NCBI GenBank assembly: GCA_050874705.1 | Contig: JBNMLE010000001.1 | Coordinates: 37,558 to 101,557 of the forward strand | Reading direction: 5' to 3' | From: Fiminaster sp050874705 | GTDB taxonomy: Bacteria > Bacillota_I > Bacilli_A > RFN20 > CAG-826 | Length of the DNA: 64,000 nucleotides | Shown: positions 24,929 through 33,455 of the stretch, in pieces | Layout of the letters: each line of letters starts with the position of its first letter | Numbering within the stretch: the stretch's first letter is position 1 | Notes under the pieces: generated by a model | The model's input: the letters and a program-made list of their open reading frames with translations, nothing else | What the model was told of the DNA's origin: nothing | Database searches by the model: none | Translations under genes and position numbers: made by a program

Positions 24929-27617
24929 TTTCTTTTTCTTTCTTATTTTTTGCAAATACTAAAAATATAATCGTTGAAATAGATATTAATGAAATAACGA
25001 CAATTATGCCTACATAATCACTGTTTTCAGTTGTTTTAAAAACAGATGATTTATTTACAATTTCTCTATCAATGAAATTAGAATAATTCTTAGTTCCATA
25101 TTTGCCTAAAATATAATCATAATAATAAACTGCGTTTTCAATATTATTTTCTCCTTGAACAGGTGAACTATTTTTAATTGTGTTTTTATAATTTTCATCT
25201 AAAGAAACATATTTTTTATTAGCGTTATTCCAACCATCTACGCTTGGTGCACGAAAACCAGAAATATCACAATTAATTTGACCAACAAAATATGTCGACC
25301 ATTCATTCGCGGTCATAACATAACGATATATTTGAGGAAGCACCATTGATGAAGATGTTTTGCTTGTATAAGTTGTAAATCTTGGGTCTTGAACATTATA
25401 TAGGATTTTTCCATAACTACTTGTGGAATATGTAATTGTCGCATCACCGTTATTAATGACAATATCCCAATCAGATTGTGTATTAGATAATGATATTTTC
25501 TTTGTGCCACTAGAAGTTAAATATTTGTTATCGGTTTTAGACAAAAGTTGCCATTTGTTTCCGTTTTTATGTAATTCAAAAATAAGAGATTCACTATTAA
25601 GTTCATCGATGCGATCTTCGCTAAATGTTTGAATTATTGGCGATGAGATATTATTACTAATTTGACCCATTAAAACATTATTGTTCTTCGAAGCAATTAC
25701 GACATCATCTAGGTCATATAGTTCATCTATTTTATTGACAAGCTTCCAATAGCCATTATTCGAAACAACACTATTGTTTGTAACTGTAATGGTGCATTCT
25801 GCAAAAAATTTGTTGTCGCTTGTTTTTGCAAAAATCTTGGTAATTCCTTCTTTTTTTCCAGTTACAACACCATTAGTTACACTAGCAATTGTTTCATCTT
25901 CGCTTGACCAAACAACGTCTTTATTTGTGGCGTTTTCAGGTTCAATTGTAGCGGTAAGAGATATTGTTTCATTGACCTTTATTGAAGCTGAATCTTTATC
26001 TAATTTTATGCCAGTGACATCCACCACATTTTCAACAACATGGACAGGAATATTTAATTCATTACCAAAGATATCGCTAATTGAAAGTGATGTATTTCCG
26101 ATACCATATGATAAGAAAGAACCATCGCTTGCTACAATACAAACATTTTCATCTTGACTTATTAATGTTAAATCAGAAAAAGACGCTTTATATCTTTCAC
26201 CATTAATTAAAATGTAATTTATATCTAAATAACCCTCACAATCTATATTTAAATATAAAGAGGTCGGATTTGATTCTAAGCCTATTATTTCAGGAATAAC
26301 GCTAACCTCAATGCTGTCAGTTGTTCCATCAACAGGATCTTCCACTATTATGGTGACATTGCCAGCTTTTTTAGGAGTGAAGTTACCTTTGCTATCAATT
26401 GTGCCAAAAGAACTATCACTTAAAGACCAATTAACATCATAACTGCGATTTGATTTAAACTGTGCGTTATGATTAACACTTATTACAGATGGAATATTTT
26501 TAATCGAAACACTTGGGCCATGAACAAAATCATAAACGTTTAAAGCGCCATTGCCAGCCCAATTTGTATATGGAGATGAACTATCATCAATCTCTATACA
26601 ACTATCATATAAAGCCTGTTCAATTTGATCTGGCGTAGCATTAGGATGTTTTTGCTTGTATAAAGCAATCGCGCCAGTAACAAGAGGAGCAGAAAAGGAT
26701 GTTCCTTGTGTTTGTTTATATGCATTAGAAGAACCTTTATCAGCAACATAAACGGTTCCTGGTGCAACTAGATCTATTGAAGATCCATAATTAGAATATC
26801 CTGCTTTTACAAATTCTTGATTGTCATCTATGTTACACGAGCCAACACTTATGACATGAGCGTTTGATGCAGGATAAGAAGGAGTCGATGTATTGAAATT
26901 GCCCGCTGCAGCAACTAATGTAATTCCAGCATTGTAAGCTTTTGTTAAAAATGAAGATAAGATTGTATTACATCCAGATGATGCAGCCATAGATGAACTA
27001 CCATATGTCACCTTTTGTGTGTAAGATTGGAAAGACATATTGACTACATCTAATTTAAGCGTAATTGCATCATTTAATGCACTTTGAATAGCGCCCCATT
27101 CATAACCATTACTAGTATTTGTCACTTTGTAAACGTATAGTTCGACATTAGGAGCAATTCCATAACCACCAATGTTATTTATTTGTGCAGCAACTGTCGC
27201 GGCGACATTTGTTCCATGACCGAATGTATCATCTAAATATGAAATTCTACTCGCTATTGTTGATGGACTATAATATTCCCATTTTGAAGATGTAGAATTA
27301 TATTTATAATATTTTGATTCATCTTTGACAATTGTTTTACCGTCTTTCAAAAAATCTTCATGGTCGTAATTTATTCCTGAATCGATAATGCCAACTTTAA
27401 CAGCATCACCACGATAATCATTTAATGTATCATCTAAATTCAAATATTTATATGTAAGTGTAGTTTGTTTTTCATGAAGTGGTTCATTAATATAACTTGT
27501 CTCATATGAAGCAGCATACGCAACGCTTTTAGAAGAGTTATTTAAATCGCATGAAATCGATTCTATATTGCTTGATGCTAACAAAACTATACTGCTAAGA
27601 ATTAAAAATCTTATCAT
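24921..27617 (-). CDS. Membrane-anchored subtilisin-like serine protease with bacterial Ig-like repeats
   Basis: An 898-residue secreted S8 protease. Order: signal peptide (MIRFLILSSIVLLASS); catalytic domain with Asp-79 (GIIDSG), His-134 (GHGTNV), Asn-240 (AAAGN) and Ser-307 (QGTSFSAP); two or three Ig-like segments of the Big_2 type (one around residues 525-605); a C-terminal region without recognised domain; and one membrane helix followed by a Lys/Glu tail (FAKNKKEKENA). No LPXTG motif is present. The ATG at 27617 is chosen because a promoter ends 7 bases before it; TTG and GTG codons just upstream are alternatives. Confidence 0.9.
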   Translation of the reverse strand: MIRFLILSSIVLLASSNIESISCDLNNSSKSVAYAASYETSYINEPLHEKQTTLTYKYLNLDDTLNDYRGDAVKVGIIDSGINYDHEDFLKDGKTIVKDESKYYKYNSTSSKWEYYSPSTIASRISYLDDTFGHGTNVAATVAAQINNIGGYGIAPNVELYVYKVTNTSNGYEWGAIQSALNDAITLKLDVVNMSFQSYTQKVTYGSSSMAASSGCNTILSSFLTKAYNAGITLVAAAGNFNTSTPSYPASNAHVISVGSCNIDDNQEFVKAGYSNYGSSIDLVAPGTVYVADKGSSNAYKQTQGTSFSAPLVTGAIALYKQKHPNATPDQIEQALYDSCIEIDDSSSPYTNWAGNGALNVYDFVHGPSVSIKNIPSVISVNHNAQFKSNRSYDVNWSLSDSSFGTIDSKGNFTPKKAGNVTIIVEDPVDGTTDSIEVSVIPEIIGLESNPTSLYLNIDCEGYLDINYILINGERYKASFSDLTLISQDENVCIVASDGSFLSYGIGNTSLSISDIFGNELNIPVHVVENVVDVTGIKLDKDSASIKVNETISLTATIEPENATNKDVVWSSEDETIASVTNGVVTGKKEGITKIFAKTSDNKFFAECTITVTNNSVVSNNGYWKLVNKIDELYDLDDVVIASKNNNVLMGQISNNISSPIIQTFSEDRIDELNSESLIFELHKNGNKWQLLSKTDNKYLTSSGTKKISLSNTQSDWDIVINNGDATITYSTSSYGKILYNVQDPRFTTYTSKTSSSMVLPQIYRYVMTANEWSTYFVGQINCDISGFRAPSVDGWNNANKKYVSLDENYKNTIKNSSPVQGENNIENAVYYYDYILGKYGTKNYSNFIDREIVNKSSVFKTTENSDYVGIIVVISLISISTIIFLVFAKNKKEKENA

Positions 27618-27624
27618 AGATAAT

Positions 27625-27653
27625 ATTTTCACATTCAATAATTTTTATTTCAA
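27625..27653 (-). promoter_or_regulatory. Promoter of the subtilase gene, leaderless
   Basis: On the minus strand: TTGAAA (27653-27648), a 17-base spacer, and GAAAAT (27630-27625) in the extended form TGTGAAAAT. The predicted start of transcription is 1 base before the ATG at 27617. The -35 element directly abuts the T run of the eno terminator. Confidence 0.55.
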
Positions 27654-27678
27654 TAAAAAAGGTGCGATAAACGCACCT
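27654..27678 (-). terminator. Rho-independent terminator of eno
   Basis: AGGTGCG (27660-27666) pairs with CGCACCT (27672-27678) across a 5-base loop. On the minus strand it is followed by a TTTTTT run. It lies about 20 bases after the eno stop codon. Strong. Confidence 0.9.
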
Positions 27679-27697
27679 TAATTAATATAATAAATAA

Positions 27698-29002
27698 TTA
27701 TTTATTAAATTTGAAGGCATCAAGACCAGCAAATTTTGCCTTGTCGCCGAGTTCTTCTTCGATACGGAGAAGTTGGTTATATTTATTAACACGTTCGCCA
27801 CGGCATGGAGCACCTGTTTTAATTTGTCCAGTTGCAAGACCAACGCAGAGATCGGCAATAAATGTATCTTCTGTTTCACCACTTCTGTGTGATGTAACAG
27901 CTGTATAGCCAGCTTTTCCAGCCATTTCGATAGCGGCAATTGTTTCTTTAACTGAACCAATTTGGTTAAGTTTAATAAGAATTGAATTTGCAGCGCCAGA
28001 TTTAATACCTTTTTCAAGTCTTTCAACGTTTGTAACAAATAAGTCGTCACCAACTAATTGAACACGTTTTCCGATACGGGCTGTAAGTTTCTTCCAACCT
28101 TCCCAGTCTTCTTCATCAAGGATATCTTCGTAAGAAATAATTGGGAATTCATCAAGCAATTTTTCCCAGTGATCAATGAGTTCGTCGCTTGTCATATATT
28201 TGTTTTGTTTTGGAAGGTGATAATATCCAACACCTTTTTCTTCATCTTTCCATTCGCTTGCAGCGGCATCCATGGCTAAGAAGAAGTCTTTTCCAGGAAC
28301 ATAGCCTGCATCTTTGATAGCTTGAACAATTTCTTTCAAAACTGCTTCATCGCTTTCAAGGTTAGGGGCAAAGCCACCTTCATCACCGACAGAAACTGCC
28401 ATTCCTTTTGCTTTTAAGTTTTTAGCAAGAACATGGTAGACTTCTGAACACCAACGTAAGCATTCTCTGAAGTTTGGAGCGCCAACTGGCATAATCATGA
28501 ATTCTTGTGAGTCAACAGTGTTGCTAGCATGGCAACCACCATTGAGAATATTCATCATTGGAACTGGAAGTAATGGAGTATGTCCTGTTCTATTTGCTAA
28601 ATAGCGATAAAGTGGGACTCCAGAAATTTGAGCTGCTAATTTGTTAACTGCAAGTGAAACAGCAAGAATCGCATTAGCGCCTAAATTTGTTTTTCCTTTT
28701 GTTCCATCGATTTTAAGCATTGCATCATCAATGGCGTCTGGATTTGATGCATCCATTCCTTTGAGTTCTTTTGCAAGAATGTCATTAACATTAGCAACTG
28801 CTTTGAGTGTACCTTTTCCAAGATAACGTTTCTTGTCTCCGTCACGAAGTTCAAGAGCTTCGTAAATTCCTGTTGAAGCACCGCTTGGGACTTCAGCACG
28901 AGCAAACATACCATTTTCTAAAGTCACATCGACTTCAACGGTTGGGTTTCCACGAGAATCGAGAATTTCACGACCGTGGATAGATTTAATAGAATAATTC
29001 AT
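27698..29002 (-). CDS. eno: Enolase
   Basis: Converts 2-phosphoglycerate to phosphoenolpyruvate. The 434-residue protein is full length with the family signature LIKLNQIGSVKET (about residue 340) and SHRSGETEDTFIADL (about 372). AGAGGA precedes the ATG. With gpmA it makes two consecutive glycolytic steps encoded in this window. Confidence 0.98.
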   Translation of the reverse strand: MNYSIKSIHGREILDSRGNPTVEVDVTLENGMFARAEVPSGASTGIYEALELRDGDKKRYLGKGTLKAVANVNDILAKELKGMDASNPDAIDDAMLKIDGTKGKTNLGANAILAVSLAVNKLAAQISGVPLYRYLANRTGHTPLLPVPMMNILNGGCHASNTVDSQEFMIMPVGAPNFRECLRWCSEVYHVLAKNLKAKGMAVSVGDEGGFAPNLESDEAVLKEIVQAIKDAGYVPGKDFFLAMDAAASEWKDEEKGVGYYHLPKQNKYMTSDELIDHWEKLLDEFPIISYEDILDEEDWEGWKKLTARIGKRVQLVGDDLFVTNVERLEKGIKSGAANSILIKLNQIGSVKETIAAIEMAGKAGYTAVTSHRSGETEDTFIADLCVGLATGQIKTGAPCRGERVNKYNQLLRIEEELGDKAKFAGLDAFKFNK

Positions 29003-29024
29003 CGTTTAATTCCTCTTTGACAAA

Positions 29025-29053
29025 ATCTTAAAATATTTAAGATATATTTACAA
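29025..29053 (-). promoter_or_regulatory. eno promoter overlapping a perfect inverted repeat
   Basis: On the minus strand: TTGTAA (29053-29048), a 17-base spacer, and TAAGAT (29030-29025). The inverted repeat ATCTTAAA-ATA-TTTAAGAT spans 29025-29043 and covers the -10 element. It could be an operator, or a chance AT-rich palindrome. Leader length would be about 16 bases and carries the Shine-Dalgarno sequence. Confidence 0.5.
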
Positions 29054-29066
29054 GGCAAAGAAGAAA

Positions 29067-29080
29067 TAAAAGCGTTTACA
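29067..29080 (-). promoter_or_regulatory. Candidate catabolite-responsive element (cre) upstream of eno
   Basis: TGTAAACGCTTTTA on the minus strand matches the CcpA cre consensus TGWAANCGNTNWCA at all but one position. Its centre is about 55 bases upstream of the predicted eno start, a place used for activation by CcpA in Bacillus. It lies just beyond the stop of the upstream esterase gene. No CcpA gene is in the window. Confidence 0.45.
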
Positions 29081-29084
29081 TTAA

Positions 29085-29978
29085 TTAATTATATTTATTA
29101 ATGAAATCTAAAATTTTGTTATTCGCATCAAAACTTTCAGGGTAAGATGGATGCATTATATTAAAACAATGCTCTAAAATTCGTTCTCCATTTTTGTATT
29201 CAATATAATCAAAATTTACATCATATTTTTTGAATAACTCTTTTAAATTAAGCGAAAAAGAATAATAGTAAGTATCACCCTGTGTTGTGACTATGTAACA
29301 AGGTTCAAGTTTAGAAAAACCAATCACTTCTTGAATTGATGTCAAGTTATATGGATACTTGAACTCATTTCTTCTAAAAACATAAGGCTTGAACCAAAAA
29401 ATATGACATGGTCGTTTCATAGCCTTTTTAATATCGGCAACAGGTGAAATTAGAATTAACGAATTAATTTTTATATCAATTGGACTAATATCATAAATTT
29501 TTTGTAATTCGAAAGACTTATTGATAAGAGAAAATAACATAATAATCCATGAGCCAGCGGAATCACCCATCAATGAAATTTTGTTTATGTCGCCATCATA
29601 AGAAGCAATGTTTTCTTTAATCCACTTAATCACAAAAAAAGCTTCTCTAATTTCACCTAATAATGATACTTCCGGACATCTTGTATATTCGACATTAAAT
29701 ACTAGAAATCCATTTTTAGCTAAATAGGTGCAATGTTCAGTGTTATACCACTTTTCTCCACCGACAAAAGCACCACCATGGAAACAAATTATCACCGGCA
29801 AAAGTCCATTATTTTCTTTAGGCTTATGAGCATCAAGAACATGTCTTTTGTTTGAATCATTTTTGTATTTTATGTTGTAAAAAGAATCAACATTATTAAA
29901 AAGACATTGCCCTTTCATTTGTCTTTTTACAGACAATCTTTGAATAGATCTAATAAGACTAATAAATAAACTATGCAT
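29085..29978 (-). CDS. Alpha/beta hydrolase, esterase/lipase type
   Basis: A 297-residue serine hydrolase of the hormone-sensitive-lipase-like group. The oxyanion motif HGGAFVGG lies at about residue 67, the nucleophile GDSAGS at about 138, and a C-terminal EHCFN supplies the likely catalytic His. The N terminus is basic and partly hydrophobic, so membrane association is possible. It follows the lipoprotein gene by 8 bases. Substrate unknown. Confidence 0.82.
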   Translation of the reverse strand: MHSLFISLIRSIQRLSVKRQMKGQCLFNNVDSFYNIKYKNDSNKRHVLDAHKPKENNGLLPVIICFHGGAFVGGEKWYNTEHCTYLAKNGFLVFNVEYTRCPEVSLLGEIREAFFVIKWIKENIASYDGDINKISLMGDSAGSWIIMLFSLINKSFELQKIYDISPIDIKINSLILISPVADIKKAMKRPCHIFWFKPYVFRRNEFKYPYNLTSIQEVIGFSKLEPCYIVTTQGDTYYYSFSLNLKELFKKYDVNFDYIEYKNGERILEHCFNIMHPSYPESFDANNKILDFINKYN

Positions 29979-29986
29979 TTTGATAA

Positions 29987-30700
29987 TTAATAATAGAAAG
30001 TTATATATTCAATAGATACTCTACCGGCAGCGCCATATTTTGAATATCCATTCGCAGCCATATAAAGTGTGTTAACAGGTTTTTCAAAACTTAAATCAGC
30101 GATAACATTAACTAATTTGTCTGATTTTAAATCGTAATTTGTTACATTTTCAGAAGACGAACCAATTTCTAATTCAGAATTTGTATCTAAAGAATAAGAC
30201 CCTTTTGAATAATTATAAGCGGATACCACAACTCTTTTGATTTCGTAATTTAATTTAAATAAAACACTTCCATCAGCTTTTCCTGAACCTAATTGTAGAC
30301 AGAAATCACTTTCGTCTTTGAAAACACCAATTTGAGCTTTGCTAGTTTCCATTGTTTGAATAAAATCTTTTGTCGCAAAACCTTCATTCATATATTCGAC
30401 AAATTCATCGACATTTCCTTGGTTTTGGTCAGCAGGATCGCTACTTTGATTAAATTGATATCCAGATTCAAATCTTCCTTCAAAATTATGTGTTGATACT
30501 GTGTAATATTTATCTTCTTCTATTGAAGTATTTGAATCATTTTGAGTTGTTGATTCGCTGATAGATGTATCTGTAATTGTACTAGTTACACTGCTTGTGC
30601 CTGTGTTAGAAGTAGAAATACTTGAACTATTTTCATTGCAACCTGTTAAAAGAAGGATGACAAGCGTTCCAGCGAGTAAACTATTTTTTATTTGTTTCAT
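29987..30700 (-). CDS. Ser/Thr-rich lipoprotein of unknown function
   Basis: A 237-residue protein with a signal peptide ending in the lipobox LLTGC (Cys-21). A Ser/Thr-rich linker of about 35 residues follows, then a beta-rich domain with no recognised family. GGAG precedes the ATG and an extended -10 TGATATACT lies further upstream. The linker design resembles the lipoprotein at 39193-40542, but the domains after it do not look alike. It forms an operon with the esterase. Confidence 0.75.
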   Translation of the reverse strand: MKQIKNSLLAGTLVILLLTGCNENSSSISTSNTGTSSVTSTITDTSISESTTQNDSNTSIEEDKYYTVSTHNFEGRFESGYQFNQSSDPADQNQGNVDEFVEYMNEGFATKDFIQTMETSKAQIGVFKDESDFCLQLGSGKADGSVLFKLNYEIKRVVVSAYNYSKGSYSLDTNSELEIGSSSENVTNYDLKSDKLVNVIADLSFEKPVNTLYMAANGYSKYGAAGRVSIEYITFYY

Positions 30701-30810
30701 TTCTTTTCTCCAAAATAATAAATATAGTATATCAATTTTTAAAAATTATTTTCATTTTTATTATTTATAAATACAATTAATTTGTAATTATTAGCGAAAG
30801 GAAATATTTT

Positions 30811-32106
30811 ATGTATCAACCTAAAATGAAGCTAACAGAAGAGCAACTAGCTATTCTCAACGGAAAAGAAGGAGAAACAAAAGCGAAAGTAATGGAAACA
30901 ATTGTCCGTTATGGTGACATGTTTGAAGCAAAAGAGCTTGTTAAAGTCACGCATGGTGAAGGACATTTGGTCACATCTTTTGGTCTACAACTATTAACTC
31001 CAGTTTATAGAGTAATGGATGAACTTATTAAAGCCGGACTTAAAGTAAATGATGGCTTTACAATGGACCCACGTCCAATTGATTTTGAAAATGTTAAATG
31101 TGATCCACTTGAAAAATTGATTTTCAAAAAAATATTATATGGAACACAAGGATATTACGAAAATCAACTTCAACAACTTGGACTAAAAGACAAAGACGCA
31201 TTTTCATGTGCATGTTATTTTAAAGAAGTTGGAAATGTTCCTAAAAAAGGCGACATTCTTTCGTGGGCAGAAAGTTCTGCAGTAAATTATGCAAACTCTG
31301 TTTTAGGAGCGCGTTGCAATAGAAATTCAGGAATTATTGATATTTTTGGTTCTATCATCGGATATGTTCCTAAATTTGGTTTATTAACTGATGAAGGAAG
31401 AAAAGCGACTTGGAAAGTCATTATTAAGACAACTAAAAAACCAGTTGCCCAAATACTTGGTTCCGCGATCGGAATGAAAGTAATGGAAGATGTTCCATAT
31501 GTTATTGGTCTTGATAAATGGATTGGAAACGAACTTAATGATGACGCTAAAGATTATTTAAAAGACTTCGGCGCTGCTACAGCATCTAATGGTGCGGTTG
31601 GCTTATATCACATTGATAATTTAACCCCAGAAGCAAAAGAACTTGGTCAATCATTAATCGTACCAGACGCAAAAGAATACATTATTGACGATGAAGAACT
31701 TGAAAGAGTTTATAAGTCTTATCCAATTATGTGGAAAAATAAAAACAAAGAAGGCAATAAAGCATTCATAGGATGTCCACACTTATCACTTAACCAATTA
31801 AATGAATGGTCAGATAAAATCATTAATGCAGTTCATGAAGCAGGTCGTAAAAAAGTTAAAGTTGAGACTATTCTTTGCACCGCTCCAGCTGTCAAAGAAG
31901 AATTCATTAAAACTGATAAATACAAAGAACTATATGCAACAGGAGCAAGAGTTACATGTATTTGCCCATTAATGTATACTTCAAATCCTCTTACAAAACG
32001 TCATAGATTAATGACATGTTCAAACAAACTTAGAACATATACATTAGCAAGATATTATAAAGATGATGAACTTTTAAATATCATCTCTGGAAAGAAGGTT
32101 AAATAA
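30811..32106 (+). CDS. Aconitase-X catalytic (large) subunit
   Basis: A 431-residue AcnX-type dehydratase (DUF521). Recognisable parts are the N-terminal HGEGHLVTSFG segment (about residue 47), AESSAVNYANSVLGARCNRN (about 151-170) and the C-terminal CICPLMYTSN (about 387), with cysteines that could bind an iron-sulfur cluster. Known members include cis-3-hydroxy-L-proline dehydratase in bacteria and phosphomevalonate dehydratase in archaea. Nothing nearby decides between them. AAAGGA precedes the ATG and the small subunit follows at once. Confidence 0.88.
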   Translation: MYQPKMKLTEEQLAILNGKEGETKAKVMETIVRYGDMFEAKELVKVTHGEGHLVTSFGLQLLTPVYRVMDELIKAGLKVNDGFTMDPRPIDFENVKCDPLEKLIFKKILYGTQGYYENQLQQLGLKDKDAFSCACYFKEVGNVPKKGDILSWAESSAVNYANSVLGARCNRNSGIIDIFGSIIGYVPKFGLLTDEGRKATWKVIIKTTKKPVAQILGSAIGMKVMEDVPYVIGLDKWIGNELNDDAKDYLKDFGAATASNGAVGLYHIDNLTPEAKELGQSLIVPDAKEYIIDDEELERVYKSYPIMWKNKNKEGNKAFIGCPHLSLNQLNEWSDKIINAVHEAGRKKVKVETILCTAPAVKEEFIKTDKYKELYATGARVTCICPLMYTSNPLTKRHRLMTCSNKLRTYTLARYYKDDELLNIISGKKVK

Positions 32107-32547
32107 ATGAAAGAATTTAAAGGTCGTGTTTTAGCAGCAGGTACATATAAAGGTCCTGCAATTGTTTCTCATCAAGGTGTAAATACTCTTGCAACCTTCC
32201 AAAAATCTGCATTAGGAAAAAAGAAAAATGTCATTGTCGCAGATCAAAATAATAAGGATTTGTATGGAAAAAATATTACTGGCATAGCTTTATGTCTTCC
32301 AAAAACAATTGGTTCTACAACTGGCGGAATGGTTCTTCAAGTAATTTGTTCAATGAAATCTAACCCAGCATGTATGTTGTTTAGTGAACACATCGATTCA
32401 CTCGCAGGCGCTGGAGTTGTGCTTTCTACAGTTTGGGAAGGTTCAAAAATGATTGCAATTGATATGCTCGGAGACGAATTCCTAAACACCGTTAAAACAG
32501 GTGACGAAATCGAAGTAAAAGAAGACGGTACAGTTATTGTTTATTAA
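32107..32547 (+). CDS. Aconitase-X swivelling (small) subunit
   Basis: A 146-residue AcnX swivel domain (DUF126-like), starting at the base after the large-subunit stop. The pattern GRVLAAGTYKGPAIVS at the start and the central LPKTIGSTTGG, with a substrate-binding Ser in ST-T-GG, are typical. The split arrangement is the type II organisation. A strong terminator follows, so the two form a simple operon. Confidence 0.88.
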   Translation: MKEFKGRVLAAGTYKGPAIVSHQGVNTLATFQKSALGKKKNVIVADQNNKDLYGKNITGIALCLPKTIGSTTGGMVLQVICSMKSNPACMLFSEHIDSLAGAGVVLSTVWEGSKMIAIDMLGDEFLNTVKTGDEIEVKEDGTVIVY

Positions 32548-32561
32548 CTAGTATATTTAAG

Positions 32562-32592
32562 AAAGATGCCCGATTAATGAGCATCTTTTTTT
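32562..32592. terminator. Bidirectional Rho-independent terminator
   Basis: AAAGATGC (32562-32569) pairs with GCATCTTT (32581-32588), followed by a T run on the plus strand (to 32592) and by TTTCTT on the minus strand. The loop contains the stop codon of the converging ATP-grasp gene at 32574-32576. Confidence 0.88.
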
Positions 32593-33455
32593 ATAGATTC
32601 TAATATATAGTCAACATAGTGACCAGCTATATTGATTCCCGTTACTTTTTCAATCCCTTCATAGAAAGCATTTGAATTAACTTCTGAAAGTATTGGCTCA
32701 TTATTTTCGCCCTCTAATATGTCAACGCCACAATAATCAAGACCTAAAATATTGCTCGCTTTAACAGCTATTTCTAGATACTCATCTGGCAATTTACAAA
32801 TTGATGCATTTCCACCACAAGCGATATTTGAAAGATATGAATTTTTATTCTCTCTTTTCATATAGGCCACTACTTTATGACCAATAACAATTATTCGATA
32901 ATCTTTCCCTTTTGAAGAAGAGATAAATTCTTGAAAAATATGAGGTGTATGAATTAATTTGTTTTCAATATTTAATAATTCGTCCTTGTTATTTATTAAA
33001 TATACTTGTTTGCCTAAAGATCCATAGTTTTCTTTAACTATTAAAGGGAATTTTAATATTTTCAAAACTCTATCTAGCAATGTTCTATCACCATTATCTC
33101 TATAGCAGAGCGTTGAGGAAATACTTGTTGGCATTTTTATGTCGTTATTAGATAAAGCAATATGTGTTAGCATTTTGTCATCACACAATTCGATTGAATT
33201 AGATGTATTAAACAAACGATAACCGCATTTTTCTAACATCCTTGCAACAAATCTATCTTTGTCCAAATAAACAACAAAATCATAACAGTCAAGATTGCAT
33301 TTTATATTTCCATCTTCAATATATGTATGAATTTCATTATTCCTTTTAACATCAACTAAAACATTTCTTTTTTGAAATTCTTCTTTTAAACGTTCAATTT
33401 GGTTTTTAATGCCGTCCGCTAAACCATATCCGTTAGCGATAATAAGACCATTCAT
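32574..33455 (-). CDS. RimK-like ATP-grasp ligase
   Basis: A 293-residue ATP-grasp enzyme. A lid strand with LIVKENYGSLGKQVYLI lies at about residue 138, the hinge IFQEFIS at about 170, and the metal-binding ILSEVNSNAFYEGIE at about 262. It resembles RimK/LysX/CphA-type carboxylate-amine ligases, which add an amino acid to a protein or carrier. Its ATG overlaps the stop of the flavodiiron gene by one base (TAATG), so the two are co-translated. Acceptor and donor cannot be read. Confidence 0.82.
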   Translation of the reverse strand: MNGLIIANGYGLADGIKNQIERLKEEFQKRNVLVDVKRNNEIHTYIEDGNIKCNLDCYDFVVYLDKDRFVARMLEKCGYRLFNTSNSIELCDDKMLTHIALSNNDIKMPTSISSTLCYRDNGDRTLLDRVLKILKFPLIVKENYGSLGKQVYLINNKDELLNIENKLIHTPHIFQEFISSSKGKDYRIIVIGHKVVAYMKRENKNSYLSNIACGGNASICKLPDEYLEIAVKASNILGLDYCGVDILEGENNEPILSEVNSNAFYEGIEKVTGINIAGHYVDYILESIKKDAH

